Assembly: GCF_047971665.1 (NCBI RefSeq)
Contig: NZ_JBKEAA010000035.1
Coordinates: 1-5,052 of the forward strand
Direction of reading: 5' to 3'
From: Castellaniella sp047971665
Lineage (GTDB): Bacteria; Pseudomonadota; Gammaproteobacteria; Burkholderiales; Burkholderiaceae_B
Length of the DNA stretch: 5,052 nucleotides
The position numbers and the translations under genes are program-made. Position 1 is the first letter of the stretch, and every line of letters begins with the position of its first letter. The notes beneath the pieces are model-generated. The model was not told where the DNA came from, made no database searches, and saw nothing but the letters and a program-made list of their open reading frames with translations. Shown one piece after another: positions 1 to 5,052 of this stretch.

Positions 1-26
1 GCTAGAGGTCGAAGCAGATTCCCCGC

Positions 27-55
27 TCGACAGCACCCGCGCCGCACAGTAGAAT
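27..55 (+). promoter_or_regulatory. Sigma70-type promoter of the trp leader and trpGDC
   Basis: The -35 box TCGACA (27-32) matches TTGACA at 5 of 6 positions. The -10 box TAGAAT (50-55) matches TATAAT at 5 of 6. The spacer is exactly 17 bp. The A of the leader-peptide ATG at 63 lies 7 nt past the -10 box, a normal distance for a transcription start, so the transcript may begin at or within a few bases of that A. No TrpR-like operator palindrome was recognised around it. The placement directly before a Trp-rich leader peptide strengthens the call. The start site is inferred from spacing only. Confidence 0.75.
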
Positions 56-62
56 GCTCAGC

Positions 63-113
63 ATGATTTCACATGCGACTGTGCACGCTTCGTTCTGGTG
101 GCGCTCCTCCTAG
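63..113 (+). CDS. trpL: trp operon leader peptide with tandem Trp codons
   Basis: This 16-residue ORF reads MISHATVHASFWWRSS and then TAG. Two consecutive TGG codons at 96-101 are followed by only three sense codons before the stop. Adjacent Trp codons near the end of a very short ORF, just upstream of a trp biosynthetic gene, are the hallmark of trp attenuator leader peptides. A ribosome stalling there when charged tRNA-Trp is scarce would change folding of the downstream RNA. There is no Shine-Dalgarno, and the ATG sits at the predicted transcription start, so translation is probably leaderless; the Sinorhizobium meliloti trpL transcript is reported to be organised this way. An in-frame GTG at 81 is a less likely alternative start. 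The ORF identity is well supported, while leaderless translation is inference. Confidence 0.8.
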   Translation: MISHATVHASFWWRSS

Positions 114-242
114 GGGGCGGCATCCTCATGCGTGATTCATCGCACCTTGCCGCCGTTCTGGCAGGCATGGGTCTTTGTGAATCTGTCTCCGGTGCGGCGG
201 CTCCTGACTCCAAGGAAGACCATGTCCGTACCCGCCGTCGCC
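96..242 (+). promoter_or_regulatory. Putative trp transcription attenuator (alternative RNA pairings)
   Basis: Several mutually exclusive pairings are visible. GGCGGCA (116-122) pairs perfectly with TGCCGCC (148-154). The Trp-codon segment 96-103 can pair with 148-155 using some G-U pairs. GCCGCCG (149-155) pairs perfectly with CGGCGGC (195-201). CGGCGG (195-200) pairs with CCGCCG (232-237), extendable to 191-242 with a one-base bulge. A small hairpin 146-151/160-165 also competes. Position 116-122 would be covered by a ribosome at the leader stop codon, as in classical attenuation. What is missing is a run of Ts right after any GC stem: only TCTTT (172-176) or a TCC-rich tract (243-251) follows. 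The terminator is therefore not located, and termination could be weak or Rho-assisted. Stems were paired by eye, without energy calculation. Confidence 0.5.
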
Positions 243-311
243 TCCTCCTCCCGCGCGCCCCGGCTTTCGCAGCCGGCCCCGGTTCGCACGCCCTTTTCCC
301 GAAAGAACTGA
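222..311 (+). CDS. Small ORF (29 aa) between trp leader and trpG, unknown function
   Basis: The ORF starts with ATG at 222, preceded by AAGGA (212-216) at a 5-nt spacing, the best Shine-Dalgarno in the upstream region. It encodes 29 residues beginning MSVPAVASSS and ending PFSRKN, rich in Ser, Pro, Ala and Arg, with no recognisable domain. Third codon positions are mostly G or C, though the whole stretch is GC-rich, so this is weak evidence. Its stop codon TGA (309-311) is 16 nt before the trpG ATG. Translation could therefore feed ribosomes to trpG, whose own signal AGGA (314-317) is spaced a rather long 10 nt. It may be a second regulatory upstream ORF, the leftover 5' end of a gene removed between the leader and trpG, or a chance ORF. 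I see no resemblance to the N-terminus of TrpE. Confidence 0.4.
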   Translation: MSVPAVASSSRAPRLSQPAPVRTPFSRKN

Positions 312-327
312 CCAGGATGTCCAGATC

Positions 328-894
328 ATGAAGCTGCTGATGCTCGACAACTACGACTCCTTCACCTACAACCTGGTGCAATATTTCGGCGAACTGGGCG
401 TTCAGGTCCAGGTCGCGCGCAACGACCAGATCGATCTGGCCGGCATCGAAGCCATCGATCCGGACCGCATCTGCGTCTCCCCGGGACCGTGCTCGCCGGC
501 CGAGGCGGGCATCTCCATCGACCTGATCCGGCATTTCGCCGGAAAAAAACCGATCCTCGGCGTCTGCCTGGGGCATCAGGCCATCGGCGCAGCCTATGGT
601 GGCCGCATCGTGCGCGCCCAGGAAATCATGCACGGCAAGGTCTCGCCCATCACGCATCGCGGCACCGACGTCTTCACGGGACTGCCCACGCCCTACACCG
701 TCACACGCTATCATTCTCTTGCAATCGAGCGCGCTTCCCTGCCGGATTGCCTGGAGATCACCGCCGAGACCGCCGATGGCGAGATCATGGGCGTCGCCCA
801 CAAATCTCTGCCTGTCTACGGCGTGCAGTTCCACCCGGAATCCGTCCTCAGCGAGCATGGGCACGCGCTGCTGCGCAATTTCCTGGAACTCTGA
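328..894 (+). CDS. trpG: Anthranilate synthase component II, glutamine amidotransferase
   Basis: This 188-aa protein has the usual length for stand-alone TrpG/PabA. It is a class I glutamine amidotransferase that releases ammonia from glutamine and passes it to TrpE, which makes anthranilate from chorismate in the cytoplasm. The N-terminus carries the family motif LDNYDSFTYNLVQYF (residues 6-20), and SPGPCSP (51-57) follows. The nucleophile elbow GVCLGHQ places the catalytic Cys at residue 80. QFHPES supplies catalytic His169 and Glu171. The start at 328 gives the conserved MKLLMLDNYDS N-terminus, and no other ATG lies in that frame before it. It is the first gene of the trpGDC cluster, 59 bp before trpD. 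PabA activity for folate synthesis is also possible, since one amidotransferase can serve both pathways. The partner TrpE is not encoded in this window. Confidence 0.97.
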   Translation: MKLLMLDNYDSFTYNLVQYFGELGVQVQVARNDQIDLAGIEAIDPDRICVSPGPCSPAEAGISIDLIRHFAGKKPILGVCLGHQAIGAAYGGRIVRAQEIMHGKVSPITHRGTDVFTGLPTPYTVTRYHSLAIERASLPDCLEITAETADGEIMGVAHKSLPVYGVQFHPESVLSEHGHALLRNFLEL

Positions 895-939
895 CGCCTG
901 CGAGCGGGTCCATCCAATAAACAAGAGACATGAAGACAC

Positions 940-945
940 AAGGAA
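940..945 (+). promoter_or_regulatory. Ribosome binding site that fixes the trpD start
   Basis: AAGGAA at 940-945 lies 8 nt before the ATG at 954 and is a strong Shine-Dalgarno. The earlier in-frame ATG at 930 would add eight residues (MKTQGTTP), has only a badly spaced AAGAGA just before it, and would bury this site inside the coding sequence. The 954 start also yields MPLITPNEAL, which matches the N-terminus expected of betaproteobacterial TrpD. Confidence 0.75.
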
Positions 946-953
946 CCACACCC

Positions 954-1988
954 ATGCCGCTGATCACCCCCAATGAGGCCCTGGCCCGCTGCATCGAACA
1001 CCGGGAAATCTTCCATGATGAAATGCTCGAACTGATGCGCATGCTGATGCGCGGGGAGATGTCGCCTCAGCTGGCCAGCGCCCTGCTGATGGGCCTGCGC
1101 GTCAAAAAGGAAACCGTCGGAGAAATCACGGCAGCCGCCCAGGTCATGCGCGAATTCGCCTTGGGCGTGGATACCCCCTACCCCGAGACGCTGCTGGACA
1201 TGTGCGGCACCGGCGGAGATGATTCGCACACCTTCAACATTTCCACCGCTGCGATGTTCGTGGCCGCTGCGGGCGGGGTCAAGATCGCCAAGCATGGCAA
1301 CCGCAGCGCCTCGTCCTCTTCGGGCAGCGCCGACGTCCTGGAGGCCCTGGGCATCAAGCTCACCGCCACCCCCGAGCAGATCGCCGAATCCATCGAGGCC
1401 ACCGGCATCGGTTTCATGTTCGCACCGGCTCATCATGGCGCCATGAAAAACGTCGCCGCCGTGCGCCGCGAGCTGGGTGTGCGCACGATTTTCAACATTC
1501 TTGGCCCGCTGACCAATCCGGCCGGCGCCGCCAATCAGCTCATGGGCGTGTTCCATCCCGACCTGGTCGGTATCCTGGTACGGGTCCTGCAACGCCTGGG
1601 CTCACGCCATGTGCTCATCGTGCACGGCAAGGACGGCATGGACGAGGCCTCGTTGGGCGCCGCCACGCTGGTCGGCGAACTCAAGGACGGCAAGGTCAGC
1701 GAGTACGAGATTCATCCTGAGGATTTCGGCATGGCCATGGTCTCCAACCGCAGCATCAAGGTGGCCAACCGCGACGAATCCGCCCAGCTGGTGCGCGCCG
1801 CGCTGAACAACACGGCCGGCACCGCCCGCGACATCGTCGCCCTGAACGCGGGGCTGGCGCTGTACGCGGGCAATCGCGCCGACTCGATCGACGCCGGCAT
1901 CCGCCAGGCGTTCGAGCTGATCGCCTCGGGCGCGGCGCTCGACAAGCTGGAACGATTCAGCCAATACACGCAAAGGTTCTCCGCATGA
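954..1988 (+). CDS. trpD: Anthranilate phosphoribosyltransferase
   Basis: This 344-aa enzyme, full length for the family, transfers the phosphoribosyl group of PRPP to anthranilate. The helical N-terminal domain (about 1-70) is followed by the PRPP site CGTGGDD (84-90) with FNIST (94-98). KHGNRSASS (113-121) and DVLEALG (127-133) come next. RREL (171-174) carries the arginine region used for anthranilate binding, and NILGPLTNP (181-189) is a family signature. HGKDGMDE (224-231) supplies the Asp-Glu pair (230-231) that binds metal. All key motifs are intact. It is a stand-alone enzyme, not fused to TrpG as in E. coli. Its TGA overlaps the ATG of trpC (ATGA at 1985-1988), which indicates translational coupling. 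The start is chosen from the AAGGAA at 940-945. Confidence 0.97.
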   Translation: MPLITPNEALARCIEHREIFHDEMLELMRMLMRGEMSPQLASALLMGLRVKKETVGEITAAAQVMREFALGVDTPYPETLLDMCGTGGDDSHTFNISTAAMFVAAAGGVKIAKHGNRSASSSSGSADVLEALGIKLTATPEQIAESIEATGIGFMFAPAHHGAMKNVAAVRRELGVRTIFNILGPLTNPAGAANQLMGVFHPDLVGILVRVLQRLGSRHVLIVHGKDGMDEASLGAATLVGELKDGKVSEYEIHPEDFGMAMVSNRSIKVANRDESAQLVRAALNNTAGTARDIVALNAGLALYAGNRADSIDAGIRQAFELIASGAALDKLERFSQYTQRFSA

Positions 1989-2779
1989 ACGATATTCTGG
2001 CCCGGATCCTGGACACCAAACGAACCGAAATCGCCACGGCACGGCAGATGCGCAGCGAATCCGAAGTCCTGCGCGAGGCCCAGGGCCGTCAGGACATTCG
2101 CGGCTTCGCGCGCGCCATCGAAGACCGGATCGCTCAGGGCAAGCCCGCCGTGATCGCGGAAATCAAAAAAGCCTCGCCCTCCAAGGGCGTGATCCGCAAG
2201 GACTTCCACCCGGCGGACATCGCCACCAGCTATGCCTGCCACGGCGCGGCCTGCCTGTCGGTGCTGACCGATGTGCAATACTTCCAGGGGGGCTACGATC
2301 ATCTGCGCCAGGCGCGCGCGGCCTGCAGCCTGCCCGTGCTGCGCAAGGATTTCCTGATCGATCCCTATCAGGTCATTCACGCCCGGGCGCTGGGCGCCGA
2401 CTGCGTACTCCTGATCGCAGCCGCGCTGGCGCCCGCCCAGTTGCGCGAACTGGAAACCGTGGCCTTCGACCTGGGCATGGATGTGCTGGTCGAGGTCCAC
2501 GACCGCAATGAGCTGGACGCGGCCCTGTCGCTGAAGACACCGCTGATCGGCATCAACAACCGCGACCTGCGCACCTTCGAGACCCGGCTGGAGACCACGC
2601 TGTCGATGCTCGAGGCGCTGCCGGCGGGCAAGCGGGTCGTCACCGAGAGTGGCATCCTGCAGCCCGAAGACGCCGATCGCATGCGCGCGCACGGCGTCCA
2701 GGCTTTTCTGGTCGGCGAGGCATTCATGCGCGCGCCGGACCCCGGCGTTGCCCTGCATGAATTGTTCTTCGACCGCTGA
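1985..2779 (+). CDS. trpC: Indole-3-glycerol-phosphate synthase
   Basis: This 264-aa TIM-barrel enzyme converts carboxyphenylaminodeoxyribulose phosphate to indole-3-glycerol phosphate. AEIKKASPSKG (58-68) holds catalytic Glu59 and Lys61. LRKDF (119-123) carries the general-acid Lys121. Further family blocks are LVEVH (168-172, with Glu170), GINNRDL (189-195), TESGI (220-224) and FLVGEAFM (241-248), which includes the phosphate-binding region. The protein is a single domain, with no PRA-isomerase (TrpF) half as found in E. coli TrpC-F. trpF must therefore be elsewhere. The start overlaps the trpD stop, and AAAGG (1972-1976) inside trpD, 8 nt upstream, serves as ribosome binding site. All catalytic residues are present. 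Confidence 0.97.
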   Translation: MNDILARILDTKRTEIATARQMRSESEVLREAQGRQDIRGFARAIEDRIAQGKPAVIAEIKKASPSKGVIRKDFHPADIATSYACHGAACLSVLTDVQYFQGGYDHLRQARAACSLPVLRKDFLIDPYQVIHARALGADCVLLIAAALAPAQLRELETVAFDLGMDVLVEVHDRNELDAALSLKTPLIGINNRDLRTFETRLETTLSMLEALPAGKRVVTESGILQPEDADRMRAHGVQAFLVGEAFMRAPDPGVALHELFFDR

Positions 2780-2843
2780 ACCCGCACCGCCCCTGCGCCC
2801 GCGCCGGCGGACGGCAGGCCCCGATCCCGCCCACGCCCACGCC

Positions 2844-3323
2844 ATGGCCTGTTTTCCCGACTGCCCGCTCTGCATCACGGACCGCGACACCCTGCTCTGG
2901 CAGGACGACAAACTGCGGATCATCCGCGTGGACGAACCCCGGCACCCGGGCTATCTGCGCGTCATCTGGCAGCGCCATATCGCGGAAATGACGGACATCG
3001 ATCCCATGGACCGCCGGCACCTGATGCGCACCGTGTTCCAGGTCGAACGCCTGCAGCGGATCTGCCTGCGGCCCGACAAGATCAACCTGGCCAGCCTGGG
3101 CAACCAGGTGCCCCATCTGCACTGGCATCTGATCCCCCGCTGGCGCGACGATCCCTGCTTCCCGGACGCCATCTGGGCGCCGCCCCGGCACAATCCCGCC
3201 CGCGCGGCCGCCTGGGCGGATCGATGCGATGCGCTGGCACCGCACGTCGCGCGGCTGCACCGCGTCCTGGCGGCCCGGGGGCCGACGGCGGACATCTCCG
3301 GCGACGACACGCGGGACGCCTGA
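2844..3323 (+). CDS. HIT (histidine triad) family protein
   Basis: This 159-aa protein belongs to the HIT superfamily of nucleotide hydrolases and transferases. The histidine triad is VPHLHWHLI, with His91, His93 and His95; the middle His93 would be the nucleophile attacking the alpha phosphate. Preceding it, KINLASLGNQVPH (79-91) matches the block seen in a betaproteobacterial HIT subgroup. The N-terminal CPLC (Cys7, Cys10) resembles the zinc-binding pair of many HIT proteins. The C-terminal 45 residues after the triad are Arg/Ala-rich and look less conserved. It begins 64 bp after trpC with no evident Shine-Dalgarno. This ATG is preferred because it places CPLC near the N-terminus; the open frame continues upstream only as an overlap with trpC. 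Substrate is unknown, and no direct link to tryptophan synthesis is visible. Confidence 0.9.
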   Translation: MACFPDCPLCITDRDTLLWQDDKLRIIRVDEPRHPGYLRVIWQRHIAEMTDIDPMDRRHLMRTVFQVERLQRICLRPDKINLASLGNQVPHLHWHLIPRWRDDPCFPDAIWAPPRHNPARAAAWADRCDALAPHVARLHRVLAARGPTADISGDDTRDA

Positions 3324-3380
3324 TCCGTTCCGCGCGCCCGCCCCCTCTCTCTGACTCCCTTCGCATCGCCCGTCTCTTTC

Positions 3381-4775
3381 ATGTCCTCTCCTCCTTCCGC
3401 GCCCGGCGCGGCGCCCGCCGCCCTGGCGCGCAGCCTGAAGAACCGCCACATCCAGATGATCGCCCTGGGCGGCGCCATCGGCACCGGCCTGTTCTACGGC
3501 TCGGCCGCGTCCATCCAACTGGTCGGCCCCGGCATCATCCTGTCCTACTTGATCGGCGGCCTGGCGATCTACCTGATCATGCGCATGCTGGGTGAAATGT
3601 CCACACAGGAACCCGTATCCGGCGCCTTCAGCCACTTCGCCTACCGCTACTGGGGCGGCTTCGCGGGCTTCCTGTCCGGCTGGAACTACTGGCTGCTCTA
3701 CGTGCTGGTCAGCATGGCGGAACTGTCGGTGGTGGGCATCTACGTGAACTACTGGCTGCCGGATTTCCCCGCCTGGGCCAGCGCCCTGATCGTTTTGCTG
3801 AGCATCACGGCGCTGAACCTGCTGAACGTGCGCCTGTACGGCGAAAGCGAATTCTGGCTGGCGCTCGTCAAGATCGCCGCCATCATCGGCATGATCATCC
3901 TGGGCCTGCTACTGATTTTCCTGGGCACGGACCAGAAGGCCACCGGCCTGAGCAATCTATGGACGCACGGCGGCTTCCTGCCCAACGGCATCCACGGTCT
4001 GCTGCTGTCGCTGGTAGTGGTGATGTTTTCCTTCGGCGGCACCGAACTGATCGGCATCACCGCCGGCGAGGCCGACGACCCCCGGCGCAGCATCCCCAAG
4101 GCCATCAACCAGGTCCTGTGGCGCATCCTGCTGTTCTACGTGGGCGCCCTGGCGGTGCTGGTCATCTTGTACCCCTGGAACCAGATCGGCGTCCAGGGCA
4201 GCCCTTTCGTGCTGATCTTCTCCAAACTGGGCATCCCCGCCGCTCCCGACATCCTGAACCTGGTGGTGCTGACGGCCGCCATCTCGGTCTACAACAGCGG
4301 CATGTACAGCAACGGCCGGATGCTCTACAGCCTGGCGCAGCAGGGCAACGCGCCGCGCATTTTCCTGCGCCTGAGTCCGCGCCAGGTGCCCTGGGTCGGC
4401 ATCCTGTTTTCCTCGGTCTGCACGCTGGTGATCGTGGTGATCAATTTCCTGGTGCCGGAAGGCGTCTTCATGCGGATCATGGCCGTAGCCACCGCCGCAG
4501 CCGCAACGACCTGGATGATGATCGTCCTGGTGCACCTGCGATTCCGGCGGGCGCACAATGCCGCTGAACTGCATTTCCTGTCCCCGGGCTTTCCCTGGGT
4601 GAACTACCTGTGCGCGGCGTTCCTGGTGGCTCTGGTGGCCCTGATGACGCAACTGGACGACACTCGACCGGCGGTTTACGTGCTGCCCGTGTGGCTGCTG
4701 GTGTTGTATGCAGGCTATCGCTTGCGCCAGCGAGACGGCAGGGCCGGTGCGCTGTCCCATCCTGAGCGCCTTTGA
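3381..4775 (+). CDS. Amino acid permease, AAT family, AroP/PheP-like
   Basis: This 464-aa inner-membrane protein is expected to have 12 transmembrane helices and to import amino acids by proton symport (APC superfamily, AAT family). ALGGAIGTGLFYGSA (28-42) is the unwound first helix that binds the substrate backbone. LGEMSTQEPVSGAFSHFA (70-87) and GWNYW (100-104) are family blocks. FSFGGTELIGITAGEADDP (216-234) is the sixth helix and its following loop. ISVYNSGMYSNGRMLYSLAQ (301-320) closely resembles AroP and PheP. However, YPWNQIG (264-270) and ITAGEA (226-231) also recall ProY-type permeases. An aromatic amino acid or histidine is the likeliest substrate, but this cannot be settled by eye. 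The start lies 57 bp after the HIT gene in a pyrimidine-rich stretch without a Shine-Dalgarno; an internal start is unlikely because the first helix begins near residue 24. Confidence 0.93.
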   Translation: MSSPPSAPGAAPAALARSLKNRHIQMIALGGAIGTGLFYGSAASIQLVGPGIILSYLIGGLAIYLIMRMLGEMSTQEPVSGAFSHFAYRYWGGFAGFLSGWNYWLLYVLVSMAELSVVGIYVNYWLPDFPAWASALIVLLSITALNLLNVRLYGESEFWLALVKIAAIIGMIILGLLLIFLGTDQKATGLSNLWTHGGFLPNGIHGLLLSLVVVMFSFGGTELIGITAGEADDPRRSIPKAINQVLWRILLFYVGALAVLVILYPWNQIGVQGSPFVLIFSKLGIPAAPDILNLVVLTAAISVYNSGMYSNGRMLYSLAQQGNAPRIFLRLSPRQVPWVGILFSSVCTLVIVVINFLVPEGVFMRIMAVATAAAATTWMMIVLVHLRFRRAHNAAELHFLSPGFPWVNYLCAAFLVALVALMTQLDDTRPAVYVLPVWLLVLYAGYRLRQRDGRAGALSHPERL

Positions 4776-4782
4776 CTGCCAG

Positions 4783-5038
4783 ATCCGCAACCGATCCGCC
4801 CGCAGAGCCTTTCTGGTCGATGCGCCCCCAGATACCCTCTCGCAGGACAAACATGCTCGTCCTCGACATCCCAAATACGGGTCGTGTTTATGCGGCCATC
4901 GTCATTGGCCAGTACCTGATAGCGATCATTTCCCCCCGCACTCGCTGGCAGCATCGGTTGAGGGAACTCATGTTCGAGCATCCGGATATCCCACGAAAAG
5001 CGATGGGATTTCCGGATGCATGGGACTCCAGCCACTGA
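4783..5038 (+). pseudogene. Decayed 3' fragment of an Abi_2 (AbiD/AbiF-like) abortive-infection gene
   Basis: From about 4802 one frame encodes a peptide with the features expected at the C-terminus of Abi_2 proteins. These are PQIPSRR, then TGRVYAAIVIGQYLIAIISP, then RWQHRLRELM, EHPDIP and MGFPDAW shortly before the stop at 5036-5038. Just upstream, in another frame (4783-4815), IRNRSARRAFL resembles the family's RNxxAHHxxLW segment with both His codons read as Arg. That would mean loss of the HEPN catalytic His plus a frameshift. The N-terminal two thirds of a normal Abi gene are absent, because the permease gene ends at 4775. The usual terminal Pro-Leu-Trp is also missing. Base composition is visibly less GC-rich than the neighbouring genes, as expected for acquired DNA. 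A short peptide could still be made from the ATG at 4853, but nothing suggests function. The family assignment is from memory of the consensus. Confidence 0.6.
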
Positions 5039-5052
5039 CTCGTCGCAACGAC

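Noticed and set aside
2..52. Open frame ending at TAG 50-52 that could be the C-terminus of an upstream gene
   Set aside because: Only 16 codons are visible, nothing in them is recognisable, and they overlap the predicted promoter. It cannot be told from chance.
146..176. Hairpin 146-151/160-165 followed by TCTTT, considered as the 3:4 terminator stem
   Set aside because: The stem is short with a G-U pair, the loop is 8 nt, and the T-rich part is several bases downstream and interrupted. It is kept only as one of the competing structures.
260..276. Hairpin CCGGCT / AGCCGG with a 5-nt loop upstream of trpG, considered as the attenuator terminator
   Set aside because: It has only 6 bp and is followed by CCCCGG. 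The nearest T run (294-297) is about 17 nt away, so it is not a credible intrinsic terminator.
98..331. 77-codon + strand ORF starting at GTG 98
   Set aside because: It lacks a Shine-Dalgarno, is out of frame with both the leader peptide and trpG, and overlaps the tandem Trp codons that better explain the region.
58..951. Long minus-strand open frame (297 codons) covering the leader region and trpG
   Set aside because: It is antisense to a clearly intact trpG and reflects the GC-rich third positions of that gene. Its translation shows no recognisable domain.
2649..2843. Upstream extension of the HIT reading frame into trpC
   Set aside because: The extra residues are Arg/Pro-rich out-of-frame trpC sequence. 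The HIT family N-terminus with CPLC begins at 2844.
2724..3635. Minus-strand open frame of 303 codons across the HIT gene and permease start
   Set aside because: It is antisense to two recognisable proteins, low in complexity and without any family motif, as is common in high-GC genomes.
4715..5035. Minus-strand 106-codon ORF over the permease end and the Abi-like remnant
   Set aside because: The + strand translation carries the family-like MGFP..W, RWQHRL and GRVY blocks, while the minus translation shows nothing recognisable.

Overview
The window reads as a high-GC betaproteobacterial chromosome, probably Burkholderiales and most likely Alcaligenaceae (Bordetella/Achromobacter/Castellaniella-like). 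That assignment rests on strong GC bias at third codon positions, the trpG-trpD-trpC gene order, and protein sequences that resemble remembered homologues from that family. No database search was run. All confidently called genes are on the + strand.

Positions 1-327 form a regulatory region for tryptophan synthesis. A near-consensus sigma70-type promoter (27-32 and 50-55, 17-bp spacer) is followed 7 nt later by the ATG of a 16-codon leader peptide with two adjacent Trp codons (63-113), so the leader mRNA is probably leaderless. Downstream are competing GC-rich complementary segments typical of a trp attenuator, but no clear U-run terminator. A 29-codon ORF with a strong Shine-Dalgarno (222-311) lies between the leader and trpG. 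Notably, no trpE lies between this leader and trpG.

Positions 328-2779 hold trpG, trpD and trpC. They encode the glutamine amidotransferase subunit of anthranilate synthase, anthranilate phosphoribosyltransferase and indole-3-glycerol-phosphate synthase. Together they take ammonia and anthranilate to indole-3-glycerol phosphate. trpD and trpC overlap by ATGA.

Positions 2844-3323 encode a HIT-family protein. Positions 3381-4775 encode a 12-TM amino acid permease of the AAT family, closest by eye to the AroP/PheP group. The short gaps and shared strand allow one long transcript that would combine aromatic amino acid synthesis with uptake, but co-transcription is not proven.

Positions 4776-5052 are lower in GC. 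They hold what appears to be the decayed 3' end of an Abi_2 (AbiD/AbiF-like, HEPN-type) abortive-infection gene, cut off immediately after the permease. No intact novel system is visible. The items most worth checking are the leader/attenuator attached directly to trpGDC and the Abi remnant.
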